Source: FEN-1139 sp038207155
Lineage (GTDB): Bacteria; Myxococcota_A; Polyangia; Polyangiales; Polyangiaceae
DNA: 64,000 nucleotides
Assembly (NCBI GenBank): GCA_038207155.1
Contig: JBBRAB010000024.1
Coordinates: forward strand, 8,638-72,637
Direction: 5' to 3'
The notes under the pieces are model-generated. The model was not told where the DNA came from and made no database searches. It was given only the letters and a program-made list of their open reading frames with translations. Of the stretch, positions 8,824-17,247 are shown one piece after another (position 1 is the stretch's first letter; each line of letters starts with the position of its first letter). A program made the position numbers and the translations under genes.

Positions 8824-9438
8824 ATGTTGGACTCCAAGAGAATCGTAGTTTCTGGCCGCGGAATCGCACTGCGCGGCAATGACATCGACACCGATCGCAT
8901 CATCCCAGCGCGCTACCTACGCACCGTGGTGTTCGAGGGACTTGGCGAGCATGCCTTCGAGGATGATCGCTTGCAGCTCAAGCAACAGGGCAAGCTCCAC
9001 CCCTTCGATGATGCCCGCTTCGCTCAGGCTGAGGTGTTGCTGGTCAATAAGAACTTTGGCTGCGGCTCGTCCCGCGAGCACGCTCCCCAAGCCATCAAGC
9101 GCTGGGGCAAGGGCATTCGCGTGATTGTCGGAGAGAGCTTCGCTGAGATCTTCTTCGGCAATTGCGTGTCGCTCGGGATCCCGTGCGCCATCGTCTCGGC
9201 CGCCGACAGCGAGCGGCTCATGGCGGCAGTTGAGAGCCAGCCCGAGGCCGAGGTCCGCGTCGAGCTCGAGCAGCGCGTCGTCGTGGTCGGGGCACTCTCC
9301 GTGCCCTTCACGATGGGCGACGGCGTCCGTACTCAGTTCCTCGAAGGGCGCTGGGACACCACCGCCGAGTTGCTCGCCAATCGTGATGCGATCGGCATAA
9401 CGGCAGCAGCTCTGCCGTATTTCCGTGAGTTTGCCTGA
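8824..9438 (+). CDS. leuD: 3-isopropylmalate dehydratase, small subunit
   Basis: LeuD is the swivelling small subunit that completes the LeuCD isomerase. Characteristic motifs are NDIDTDRIIPARYL near the N-terminus and NFGCGSSREHAPQAI in the middle, the latter forming part of the substrate-binding loop. The 204-residue product from ATG 8824 has normal length; the frame is open further upstream but that part overlaps leuC and has no family similarity. AAGGAATTC lies just upstream as a weak ribosome-binding site. It is the last gene of the leu cluster and is followed by a strong repeat-rich hairpin. Confidence 0.95.
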   Translation: MLDSKRIVVSGRGIALRGNDIDTDRIIPARYLRTVVFEGLGEHAFEDDRLQLKQQGKLHPFDDARFAQAEVLLVNKNFGCGSSREHAPQAIKRWGKGIRVIVGESFAEIFFGNCVSLGIPCAIVSAADSERLMAAVESQPEAEVRVELEQRVVVVGALSVPFTMGDGVRTQFLEGRWDTTAELLANRDAIGITAAALPYFREFA

Positions 9439-9475
9439 CCCGCGGCTGCCATTGTCGCGCTGATCGGTAAAAATG

Positions 9476-9530
9476 GGCCGCACCCGCACCCGCACCCGCA
9501 CCCGCGCACTTGCGGGTGCCAGGTGCGGCC
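9476..9530 (+). repeat. Hexanucleotide repeat inside a nested hairpin, after leuD
   Basis: Between leuD and the next gene lie four to five tandem copies of CACCCG (about 9481-9504). They are enclosed by a perfect 9-bp stem, GGCCGCACC (9476-9484) with GGTGCGGCC (9522-9530). Inside it a second perfect 8-bp stem forms, GCACCCGC (9498-9505) with GCGGGTGC (9512-9519). No T run follows, so it is not a standard intrinsic terminator. It may block RNA decay or stop transcription by another route; the repeat count could vary between strains. Confidence 0.7.
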
Positions 9531-9550
9531 AACCGACGTAAGCTAAATTC

Positions 9551-10354
9551 GTGGTCCTCAAGTCCCACCATAACGCGTCACTCGCCCTGCTGCTCTGCTT
9601 TGGCTGCGCAGAAGAGATGCCGGCGATGGACAAGCCCGCTGCGCCCGATCTCAGTCCGATCGTAAAACGCTACGAAGCACCGGACGGACAGCTCACGGAC
9701 TCGAGTCTGGCTGAGCTGCGCGATGCCCTTGGTCCGGTCGTGGGCCAACTGCAAGAGACTGATCTGGCCAACCTCGTCACCGAGGCCGTGACCGCTCTGG
9801 CGTCAGCTCGCGGCGCTAGTACTTCTGGCGGTTCCTCACAGAACGCCGCCATCGAGGGAACCGGGTGGTTGCGCGCAACGCGGATTTGCCCGGGAAGCGA
9901 GGGGAAATCACAGCCCGATCCCGCCGATGGCAGTCTGCAGCTGACCGTTGGCTTCACCGACGCCGGAGTGGATCCGGTTGCTTGGGGACAGGCCAATCAA
10001 TGTCGCTATGGCAGCGCAAAGAAGCCCTTGGAGCTTGGGCCGCTTCATCACGACACACGCATCAACTTGTGGCTTGGCGCCGCTACGCGTTGGGCTGAGC
10101 TCGGACAGCGTCCGATCCTGGTGGTTGTTGACGGCGCGCTGACGAGCCAGGGCAAGCTGGAGTCGCTTGAGCTCGACTTTCAGTTTGATCCTGTGACGCT
10201 CGTCTGGTCGGTCGCAGTTGGGACGCGCCAGGGCTGGATGGTAGTCGAGCTCGAGGCGTTCGAACTCGTACGGATCCGAGCCAAAAACGGGCGCTTTTAC
10301 TGCTCCACGGCTGAGCGGCGTTGCTCAAGCGCCCAGGAGAGCTTCACTTGGTGA
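9551..10354 (+). CDS. Putative lipoprotein of unknown function
   Basis: I do not recognise this family. The 267-residue product from GTG 9551 starts with a short basic segment, a hydrophobic stretch and a lipobox-like LLLCFGC ending in Cys at about residue 19. It is therefore probably a lipid-anchored envelope protein; the first residues after Cys (AEEM) do not tell inner from outer membrane. The mature part has no obvious repeats or catalytic motif. The last four bases, GTGA, overlap the next gene, so the two are likely co-translated and act in the same compartment. No Shine-Dalgarno is seen at the GTG, which leaves the exact start open. Confidence 0.65.
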   Translation: MVLKSHHNASLALLLCFGCAEEMPAMDKPAAPDLSPIVKRYEAPDGQLTDSSLAELRDALGPVVGQLQETDLANLVTEAVTALASARGASTSGGSSQNAAIEGTGWLRATRICPGSEGKSQPDPADGSLQLTVGFTDAGVDPVAWGQANQCRYGSAKKPLELGPLHHDTRINLWLGAATRWAELGQRPILVVVDGALTSQGKLESLELDFQFDPVTLVWSVAVGTRQGWMVVELEAFELVRIRAKNGRFYCSTAERRCSSAQESFTW

Positions 10355-11160
10355 GCTCGCGTGTCCTGCCAGCGTCCCTGGCCTGCCTCTCGCTCACCTG
10401 GTGCGCCCACGCGTATTCGTTCCATAACGATAAGCAACGCGCCACCGATGACACCGCCTACACGGAGCCCGCTGGCGGATGGCGCATTGGTCTCTGGAAG
10501 ACGCAGGTTGGGCTTTGGGACCGCTGGACGATTGGCACCTATTCGCTGCCCTGGTTACTGCAGACACCGAATCTCTACCTCAAATGGCGCTGCTGGCAGC
10601 AGGGCGCTTTTGCTGCGTCAATGTCGCTCGGGGCGTTCGCGACCTCACGACAGGATTCTGCCCAACGCAGCGCGGCGACGCTGAGTGTTGTCCCCTTCGA
10701 GGCGCTCGCAAGCTACCAACTTGGTCCACGCTGGAGCCTAACCTCGGGGTTTTCCGCCACCAGCGCCAAGGCCACAGGGCAGTTCAGCGATAACGCGCTG
10801 CTGGGCACCGCATCGGCAGCTGCCTCCAATGCCCAGTGGATGCTGGGCGCAGAGTATCGGCTCACCCGTGTCTCAGCGCTGGTCGCCGTGACTCGCGTCG
10901 AGCTCGTGCGTCGGTTCTGGGCCAAGGGCGATGGCGAACTCCATCCCGATGACTACACCACCGTGGAGTTCCACGGCGCCATGACTCGCAAGACCGAGCG
11001 AGGAAAGCGCTCAAGCCTCGTGCTGGCCTGGCATGGCTCCTGGGAGAACTTGAATCTCAGGCTCGGCCTGTCCTTTGGGAACTATGACGTGCCGGGCGTG
11101 CACTACATGCTCGACGAAAAACGCGTCATGCCCGACGTCGATGTTTTCTATCGATTCTGA
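10351..11160 (+). CDS. Exported protein, probable outer-membrane beta-barrel
   Basis: The product (269 residues from GTG 10351) begins with a signal-peptide-like segment ending near CAHA-YS. The remainder alternates short amphipathic, aromatic-rich strands (for example TIGTYSLPWLLQTPNLYLKW and LNLRLGLSFGNYDV) and ends in VFYRF. A C-terminal Phe is typical of outer-membrane beta-barrels. AGGAG at 10335-10339 supports the GTG start, which overlaps the stop of the preceding lipoprotein gene. It ends 48 bases before the convergent ccoS. The role is unknown. Confidence 0.65.
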   Translation: MSSRVLPASLACLSLTWCAHAYSFHNDKQRATDDTAYTEPAGGWRIGLWKTQVGLWDRWTIGTYSLPWLLQTPNLYLKWRCWQQGAFAASMSLGAFATSRQDSAQRSAATLSVVPFEALASYQLGPRWSLTSGFSATSAKATGQFSDNALLGTASAAASNAQWMLGAEYRLTRVSALVAVTRVELVRRFWAKGDGELHPDDYTTVEFHGAMTRKTERGKRSSLVLAWHGSWENLNLRLGLSFGNYDVPGVHYMLDEKRVMPDVDVFYRF

Positions 11161-11208
11161 ACGCCAAGATGCCCACAAAGGCCCGCTGAGGCTAGAGACC
11201 CCAGACGG

Positions 11209-11412
11209 CTAAACCTTGGGAGCAGCGTCGGCGGACTTGTCTGACAAGCGCGCTCCCGCGCCGCGCCGCAACGGAACATCGTCATGCAGGATACGCAGGG
11301 CGGGAGTCTTGAGGTCATCCAGCTGACCTCCGCGAACCGCCATCGTGAAGCCGACCACCGCCGCAATCGCGAACAGGAGCGCCAGGGGGATCACGATGTA
11401 GAGAATGCTCAC
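11209..11412 (-). CDS. ccoS: cbb3-type cytochrome oxidase assembly protein CcoS
   Basis: CcoS is a small single-span membrane protein needed for cofactor insertion into cbb3-type cytochrome c oxidase. The 67-residue product has the typical pattern: MSILYIVIPLALLFA with one N-terminal membrane helix, then FTMAVRGGQLDDLKTPALRIL, whose GQLDDL segment is the family hallmark. It is the last gene of the oxidase operon and its ATG overlaps the ccoI stop. The C-terminal 25 residues are not conserved. Confidence 0.9.
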   Translation of the reverse strand: MSILYIVIPLALLFAIAAVVGFTMAVRGGQLDDLKTPALRILHDDVPLRRGAGARLSDKSADAAPKV

Positions 11413-13880
11413 GTCTGTCCACCGAACGTACGGGCGCGAAAAGCATTCGTCAAGACCGTCAACGAACTGAGCGGCATGAGCACCGCGGCCATCAGAGGAC
11501 TGAGATGTCCAGCCATCGCTAATCCAATGGCAATCACGTTGTACGCTAGCGAGAACACCAGACCGCGACGGATCGTGCTCAGGGTGCGCCGCGAGCCCTC
11601 GATCAGTAACCGCACGGAATTGACGCCTGGATGGGTCGAAAACGCGTCAGCGGCCTCGAGACTAGCCTCAGCGCCTCCGTGCACCGCAACCCCAACGCTC
11701 GCAGCACTGAGCGCGGCGGCGTCGTTGAGCCCATCGCCCACCATCACGACGCGATGATTGCGTGCCAGCTGCTCGATGCGTTCGAGCTTGCCTTCGGGTG
11801 AGATCCCGCCCTCGACGAAGCGGAGCGGCACACCCAGCTGCGCCGCCACGGCCGCGACGGCCAGGGGGTGATCTCCCGACAAGACCGCCAATTCCAGCCC
11901 GAGCGCGTGCAGTTTCCGCAGGGACTGCACCGTGTCAGCGCGCAGTGGATCGGCGAAGGCCGCAAGCGCCACGATTTGGTCGTCCTCAGCGATCAACACG
12001 GGTGTCCTGCCGAGCGCAACCTGGGCTGCCAGCGTGCGTTCGAGCTTGTCAGGCAGAGCGAGTCCGCGCTCTTGAAAGTAACGGCTCGAACCGACGCGAA
12101 AACGCCGCCCCGCCACCTCGGCAGCAATCCCTCCACCGGGTTGATATGTGAAGGACGTCACCTCGCTCGTAGTACCGGCCGGCAATGCACGCACGAAGGC
12201 GTCTGCCACGGGATGCACCGCCTCGAGCTCGAGCGCACGAATATGAGGCTGAATGTCGAGTGGTCCCTCCCACAGCACGAGCTCGAGCCGCCCCTCGGTT
12301 AAGGTACCGGTCTTGTCAAAGACCACCAGACGAGCGCCGGCGAGCTGCTCGAGCGCATCGCCGCCTTTGACCAGCAGGCCCTGACGAGCCGCTCGCCCAA
12401 GGGCGGCGGTGACGGCCAGTGGCGTTGCCATCCCGAGCGCGCAGGGACAGGTGGCCACGAGCAGCGCCACGGTATTGTCAAACGCGCGCCACAAGTCGAA
12501 AAACGACCAACCGATGAAGGTGAGAAGGGCAAGCAGATGAACAACCAGCACGAAATAGGCTGAAACCCGGTCAGCGAGGCGAACCACCCGGGCACGTCGC
12601 TGGGCGGCTTGTTCAACGCGCGCAATCAACTGGGCGACCCGCGTTTCCAGGCCAGCGCACTCGACGGCAATGACGAGTGGAGCCCGCAGGTTCGTGCAGC
12701 CGGCGTGAACCGTATCGCCGGGACCCACCGCGTCCGGTAGGGGTTCGCCCGTGAGCCAGGCGCGATCGAGCATCGACTCGCCTGTCACGACGCGTCCATC
12801 GGCGGGCACATGCTCTCCCGCGCGCACCTCAATCTGATCGCCAACCAGGAGAGCATCGGCTGGAATATCATGCGGACCATCAGCCTCCAGACGTCGCGCT
12901 CGCGCCGGCGCGAGGGCATGCAGCATCTCGGCGGCATTGCGGGCCAAATCCTGCTGCCTTAGCTGAATGAAGCGCCCGACGAGCAGCAGGAAGATGAGCA
13001 CCGTAATGGTGTCAAAAAACACCCCGCCCTGCCCGCGCCAAGTCGCGACCGCCCCCCCGACGAAGCCAGTCAGGATCCCCACCGCGATCGGTAGATCCAT
13101 GTGAGGCGTCCGCATCACGAGCGACGCCCAGGCGCCACGGAAAAATGGCCAAGCGCTCCACAACACCGCTGGCAGTGACACAGCCAGACTCAGCCAGCGA
13201 AAGAGCGTGACGAACTGCGGCTCCATGCCGGTGAACTCCCCGCCGTAGAGCGCTGACGCAAACAGCATGGCGTTGCCCGCTGCGGCGAAAGCCACGCCCA
13301 TGCGCACCATCAGGGAACGGCGCTCCTTGCGCCTGAGAAGCTCTGCTGCGGACCCGCGCGCCGGATGCACCGGATAGCCCAGACGATCGAGCGAGCGAGC
13401 GATGGCGCTAAGCCGCGTTCGCGCGGGATCCCAGACCAGCCGCACCGAGGAGCGGCCGATATCGAGGGTGGCGTCGACCGCGCCGTCCACCGTCAGCGCG
13501 ATGCGCTCGACTAGCCAGACGCAGGCTGAGCAATGCACGCCCTCGACGTACAGCTCGATCACCATCAGACCCTTCGGTAGCGGGCGCGCGGTACGTTCGA
13601 GAAAACCTGCGTCGTCGAGTTCCTCGTAACTGCGCCCGGTGGTGCGAGCGGCGCGGGGAGCAGCCCCGCTGCGCTCCCGCAGCTCGTAGTAGTCATTGAG
13701 CCCTTCAGCGTGCAGAACCGCGTAGACGGTCCGACAACCACTGCAGCAGAAACGATGTCCCTGCGGGTCGGTTTCATCAGTTCCTGAGACTGCTCCGCAA
13801 TGGGCGCAGAGCTCAGAGCTTCGAGCGTCCACCTCAGCATTCGCAGCGACCGCTACGTCCGCAGGCCTCACCAAGCTCAT
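11409..13880 (-). CDS. ccoI: Copper-translocating P-type ATPase for cbb3 oxidase assembly
   Basis: CcoI (FixI) pumps copper across the inner membrane to supply the CuB site of cbb3 oxidase. The 823-residue protein has an N-terminal Cys cluster (CAHCG at 25-29 and CCSGC at 45-49) and a heavy-metal-binding domain with GVHCSACVW. These are followed by eight predicted membrane helices with the ion-binding CPCALGMATP, the phosphorylation motif DKTGTLTEG, and the hinge VGDGLNDAAALSAA. The N-terminal extra zinc-ribbon-like part is usual in FixI/CcoI and absent from ordinary CopA. It overlaps both neighbours (ccoS and the SafE-like gene) by ATGA junctions within one operon. Confidence 0.93.
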   Translation of the reverse strand: MSLVRPADVAVAANAEVDARSSELCAHCGAVSGTDETDPQGHRFCCSGCRTVYAVLHAEGLNDYYELRERSGAAPRAARTTGRSYEELDDAGFLERTARPLPKGLMVIELYVEGVHCSACVWLVERIALTVDGAVDATLDIGRSSVRLVWDPARTRLSAIARSLDRLGYPVHPARGSAAELLRRKERRSLMVRMGVAFAAAGNAMLFASALYGGEFTGMEPQFVTLFRWLSLAVSLPAVLWSAWPFFRGAWASLVMRTPHMDLPIAVGILTGFVGGAVATWRGQGGVFFDTITVLIFLLLVGRFIQLRQQDLARNAAEMLHALAPARARRLEADGPHDIPADALLVGDQIEVRAGEHVPADGRVVTGESMLDRAWLTGEPLPDAVGPGDTVHAGCTNLRAPLVIAVECAGLETRVAQLIARVEQAAQRRARVVRLADRVSAYFVLVVHLLALLTFIGWSFFDLWRAFDNTVALLVATCPCALGMATPLAVTAALGRAARQGLLVKGGDALEQLAGARLVVFDKTGTLTEGRLELVLWEGPLDIQPHIRALELEAVHPVADAFVRALPAGTTSEVTSFTYQPGGGIAAEVAGRRFRVGSSRYFQERGLALPDKLERTLAAQVALGRTPVLIAEDDQIVALAAFADPLRADTVQSLRKLHALGLELAVLSGDHPLAVAAVAAQLGVPLRFVEGGISPEGKLERIEQLARNHRVVMVGDGLNDAAALSAASVGVAVHGGAEASLEAADAFSTHPGVNSVRLLIEGSRRTLSTIRRGLVFSLAYNVIAIGLAMAGHLSPLMAAVLMPLSSLTVLTNAFRARTFGGQT

Positions 13881-14671
13881 TGCCGGTGCTTATGGCAGGG
13901 ACAGTCCGCAGCCCCAGCTGCTGGAACCACGCGACCAGCGCCACGCGTCGCAGCCTGACGCAGCAGTCCGCTCTCGAGACGATTGAGCGCACGGTCGCTG
14001 ATGTTGACCCGATCGAGCACTGAGTAGAGCCCCACGCCCACCAGCACGAGCGCAGTAACGACGGGAACGTGCCGTTGGATGCGAGCTCCAAGGTGCTGAA
14101 TCCCGAGACCCATTCCCATCAGGAGCGGCACGGTACCGGCCCAAAACGCCAGCATCACCGCGGCACCCGAGACCGGAGACCCCGTTCCCGCGGCCATCAC
14201 CACAAAACTGTAGAGCCAGCCGCAAGGCAACAGGGTGGAGGCAAGTCCAAGCAGTGCGGCGCGCAAGATCGGCGGGCGCTCACGCAGCTGAACCAGCAAC
14301 CGAGCAAGCATGGCGCTCGCCCCCTTCAACCAAGCAGGGGTTCGCCAGAGGCGCACTCCCACCTGGCCAAGCAGCAGGGCAGCCGCGGTCGCGAGCATGG
14401 TGATCCCTGCTGCAACGGCAGCCACGTGCGCCAGGCCAACCAGGGCTCCAGCGCGATTGAGTGCCGAACCGAGTGCTCCCGCAGACGCTCCGAGCGTGGT
14501 GTACGTCAGCAAGCGACCGGCGTGGTACGTCAGGTGCGGCGCCCAGCGCCCGAGTCCCTCGGGGCGCGAGCCTGCAGCGTAGAAGGTGACGAAACCGCCG
14601 CACATGCCAGCGCAATGCAGGCTGCCGGCAAGACTCGCCGCGGCCACGGGAATGAGTAGCGATACGGTCAT
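13877..14671 (-). CDS. Sulfite exporter TauE/SafE-like (DsbD_2) membrane protein
   Basis: This 264-residue integral membrane protein resembles the UreH/SafE/DsbD transmembrane family often placed among cco genes. Family landmarks are SLHCAGMCGGFVTFYA near the N-terminus and LLPCGWLYSFVVMAA in the middle. The paired Cys motifs in membrane segments suggest metal or thiol chemistry, and in this setting a role in copper delivery to the oxidase is likely. The ATG at 14671 has AGGAG 6 bases upstream; the frame is open further upstream, but that stretch lies over ccoH. The C-terminus ends CPCHKHRQ, a possible metal-binding tail. It lies between ccoH and ccoI. Confidence 0.85.
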   Translation of the reverse strand: MTVSLLIPVAAASLAGSLHCAGMCGGFVTFYAAGSRPEGLGRWAPHLTYHAGRLLTYTTLGASAGALGSALNRAGALVGLAHVAAVAAGITMLATAAALLLGQVGVRLWRTPAWLKGASAMLARLLVQLRERPPILRAALLGLASTLLPCGWLYSFVVMAAGTGSPVSGAAVMLAFWAGTVPLLMGMGLGIQHLGARIQRHVPVVTALVLVGVGLYSVLDRVNISDRALNRLESGLLRQAATRGAGRVVPAAGAADCPCHKHRQ

Positions 14672-14679
14672 GTTCGCTC

Positions 14680-15216
14680 CTAGCCTCCGACCGGCGCTGC
14701 GCCCAGGGTCGGATCGAGCAGCTCGGCATCCAATTTGGTCACGTTGGTAAAAAGGTCCGAACCTAGGCGCACCGTAAAGCGAAGCTCCCAAAGCCCTGGA
14801 CGCCCTTGCTCGAGTGAACCGACGTACAGTCCGGGGGACTTTTCAGCGAGTTCGACTTGCATTGGGTGCGTACCGCGCGCGACCGCGAAGGCTTCACACT
14901 TCACCTGCGCGCCGGCCAAGGCCTTACCCTGAGCGTCGCCGAGTTGGAGGGTGAGCTTGCCCGAGCGCCCCGAAAGCACCAAGGACGACGACGTGTGCCA
15001 ACCCAGCTGGTGGTTCACACCCATCTGCGCCTGAGTCTGATCCCACTGCATCGACTTCTGGTAGTAGTCTTTTTCGACCGAAAACCCGGGATCATTGACG
15101 GCGAGCGAGACCATGACAGCTGTGCCGATGGCAGCGGCAACGAGGAGCATTACGGGCACCAAGGCCCAGAAGAGTCCTCGGCGATTCATCCGATTGGTAG
15201 CTGGTTCCGTTGTCAT
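14680..15216 (-). CDS. ccoH: FixH/CcoH family cbb3 oxidase assembly protein
   Basis: CcoH/FixH is a membrane-anchored protein that stabilises the assembling cbb3 oxidase. The 178-residue product has one N-terminal membrane helix (about residues 14-40, WALVPVMLLVAAAIGTAVMV). This is followed by the characteristic NDPGFSVEKDYYQKSMQWDQ segment and a periplasmic immunoglobulin-like domain. AAGG lies about 7 bases before the ATG. It follows ccoG after 4 bases, completing the usual fixGHIS order apart from the inserted SafE-like gene. Confidence 0.88.
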   Translation of the reverse strand: MTTEPATNRMNRRGLFWALVPVMLLVAAAIGTAVMVSLAVNDPGFSVEKDYYQKSMQWDQTQAQMGVNHQLGWHTSSSLVLSGRSGKLTLQLGDAQGKALAGAQVKCEAFAVARGTHPMQVELAEKSPGLYVGSLEQGRPGLWELRFTVRLGSDLFTNVTKLDAELLDPTLGAAPVGG

Positions 15217-15220
15217 TGGT

Positions 15221-16606
15221 TCACCTTCCGATCGGCCCTAGCAAGCGATAGGGGAGTTCCTGAACGAAGCCCTTGCCGTCCGAAACTCGGAACCGAACCG
15301 GGCGCTCGCCGTTGACCAGCTGGGACTGCGGAACGATTACGAACACGGTTGTGCTCTCACTTGCCTCCGGGCCAACCGATAGCGGGTTTTCAGGAGCGAT
15401 CAGTTGGGCGCCATCGGCGCCGAGCAGCTCAAGCTTGAAGTTCTGCGGGACCGGCTGACGATTGTGGATCTTGATCCGGATCTGATTCTGGGCGCCACCG
15501 TCGACGATCACGAAGGGCAGACCGATGCCGCGCAACAGCGTGATGTCGGCGACCGTTCGTCCTCCACCGATCACCAGCAAGAGCACTGCGAAGACCGCGA
15601 TCAACGCCGGGTAGAGCACCACCCGCGGGCGCAGCAGGCCGCGCTTTTGGCTGGGTTCGGCGAGCTCGAGCTGCGACGCGTAGCGCACGAGTCCACGCGG
15701 ACTGCCAACCTTGTCCATGACCGAGTCACAAGCGTCGATGCAGAGCGCGCAGGCGATGCACTCGAGCTGCAGCCCCTCACGAATATCAATGCCCGTCGGG
15801 CAGGCAATGACGCAAGCGCCGCAGTCGATGCAGTCACCCTTGCTCGAGCGCTCCCGACCCTTACCGCGTGGCTCGCCGCGCCGCGCGTCGTAGCCAATGA
15901 TGAGGCTGCGCGGATCGAGCAGTACCGCCTGCAGGCGCGCGTAGGGACAGACCACCGTGCACATCTGCTCGCGGAACCAGGCAAAATCGAGAAACACCAG
16001 CGACGAGGTGACTGCCATCACCAGAAACGCGCCTGGATTGTCGAAGGGCGACTGGGTCACCCACTGCTGCAAACGCTCGACGCCCACGAAGTACGCCAGA
16101 AATACGTTGCCGAGCAGCACCGACAGCAGCGCGAATACGGCGAGCTTGAGGCCACGTCGGTACCCGCCCCCAGCGCGGTCAAGCGCAGCCTGGTCATGGC
16201 GGTTGCCCTCAAGCCAACGTTCGATCGGACGAAAAACGTACTCCATGTAGACGGTTTGGGGGCAGCCCCAGCCGCACCAAGCGCGCCCGAACAGCGCCGA
16301 GATCCAGAAAATCCCGACGAACAGCGAGAGCATCACCAGCATCAACAACACGCCATCGGTGGCCAAGAAGGTCCGACCAAAGACGTGAAAATGCCGGGTT
16401 AGAAGGTCGAAAAATAGTGCTGGATGGCCATTGATGCGCACGAACGGCAGCCCGAAAAACAGCGCGATCAGCCCCCAAGCTACCCAGCCGCGCCAACGCT
16501 CGAAACGACCATGGTACGAGCGCGGTCGGATCTGGCGTCGGCTTCCATCCGCGTTGAGCGTCGGAAGGACTCGCCCAGGGGGGATGGAGGCCGGGGATGG
16601 GGTCAT
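15221..16606 (-). CDS. ccoG: cbb3 oxidase accessory iron-sulfur protein CcoG
   Basis: CcoG (FixG/RdxA) is a membrane ferredoxin-like protein that helps reduce copper for the oxidase. The 461-residue product has about five membrane helices in the first half and a GWGCPQTVYMEYVFRPIERW segment. A dicluster ferredoxin domain follows (CIDCGACVIACPTGIDI and CIACALCIDACDSVMDKVG), and then a C-terminal periplasmic immunoglobulin-like domain. Length and motif order are typical. Its ATG overlaps the ccoP stop and it is followed directly by ccoH. Confidence 0.94.
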   Translation of the reverse strand: MTPSPASIPPGRVLPTLNADGSRRQIRPRSYHGRFERWRGWVAWGLIALFFGLPFVRINGHPALFFDLLTRHFHVFGRTFLATDGVLLMLVMLSLFVGIFWISALFGRAWCGWGCPQTVYMEYVFRPIERWLEGNRHDQAALDRAGGGYRRGLKLAVFALLSVLLGNVFLAYFVGVERLQQWVTQSPFDNPGAFLVMAVTSSLVFLDFAWFREQMCTVVCPYARLQAVLLDPRSLIIGYDARRGEPRGKGRERSSKGDCIDCGACVIACPTGIDIREGLQLECIACALCIDACDSVMDKVGSPRGLVRYASQLELAEPSQKRGLLRPRVVLYPALIAVFAVLLLVIGGGRTVADITLLRGIGLPFVIVDGGAQNQIRIKIHNRQPVPQNFKLELLGADGAQLIAPENPLSVGPEASESTTVFVIVPQSQLVNGERPVRFRVSDGKGFVQELPYRLLGPIGR

Positions 16607-17247
16607 GGCTTAGCCGATACGGGCACAGCGGAGCCGGGAGGCGCGGCGGAAGCAGCGGAGCTGGCGGCACCAGCGATTAGCTCCCCTTGGGGCGCCTTAC
16701 CCAGGAGATTCTTGCCGCGCAGCGAGCCAACGTAGGCCACGACGTTGCGCAGTTCGAGCGGGGAAAGCTGCTTCATCCAAGCAGGCATGCCCTTTTCGGT
16801 TACCCCATTGGTCACCGTCGTGTGGATGTCAAGCAGCGTGCCCTTGCCGTGCAGCCAGTAACCATCGGTTAGGTTTGGTCCGATCAGACCTGTGCCTTGA
16901 GCGGCGTGGCAGACCTTGCAGCGCGCCTCGAAGGTGGCCACGCCGGCCGCGAGGTTCGCCGGGTTAATCCGCAGCTTTTCGAGACTTTCTTCGGTCACCT
17001 TCTCGCCGGCGGCGCGCTTGAGCATGATCGCTTCGGCCGCGCGCTGCTCCTCGGCCAGGACGCTGTAAAGGCTCTGACCGTTCGACGAAATGTGATAGTG
17101 GAAGAAATACAGTCCAGCGAAGATCGTCGTGAGCCAGAAGGTCCTAACCCACCAACGTGGCATTGGGTTGTCGTACTCGCGAATACCGTCGTACTCGTGA
17201 GTGAGCAGCTCGTCCTTTGAGCCGTTGGAGGACTCCGGTTGACTCAT
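16603..17247 (-). CDS. ccoP: cbb3 oxidase subunit CcoP, monoheme form
   Basis: CcoP is the membrane-anchored cytochrome c subunit that carries electrons to CcoO/CcoN. This copy is 214 residues and has only one heme c site, CKVCH at residues 110-114, with the axial-ligand region GMPAWMKQLSPLE further on. The usual proteobacterial CcoP is near 300 residues with two heme sites, so one cytochrome domain is missing here. The N-terminus has the conserved DGIREYDNPMPRWW segment and one membrane helix. The C-terminal 30 residues are an Ala/Ser/Pro tail. It overlaps ccoQ and ccoG by ATGA junctions. Confidence 0.92.
   Translation of the reverse strand: MSQPESSNGSKDELLTHEYDGIREYDNPMPRWWVRTFWLTTIFAGLYFFHYHISSNGQSLYSVLAEEQRAAEAIMLKRAAGEKVTEESLEKLRINPANLAAGVATFEARCKVCHAAQGTGLIGPNLTDGYWLHGKGTLLDIHTTVTNGVTEKGMPAWMKQLSPLELRNVVAYVGSLRGKNLLGKAPQGELIAGAASSAASAAPPGSAVPVSAKP

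Noticed and set aside
1..9438. Leader peptide or T-box attenuator controlling the ilv/leu genes
   Set aside because: No Leu/Val/Ile-codon-rich short frame or T-box core was seen in the intergenic gaps; the region upstream of ilvB lies outside the window.
15404..16402. Open frame of 332 codons on the plus strand
   Set aside because: Antisense shadow of ccoG; composition is unnatural and it has no recognisable motif.
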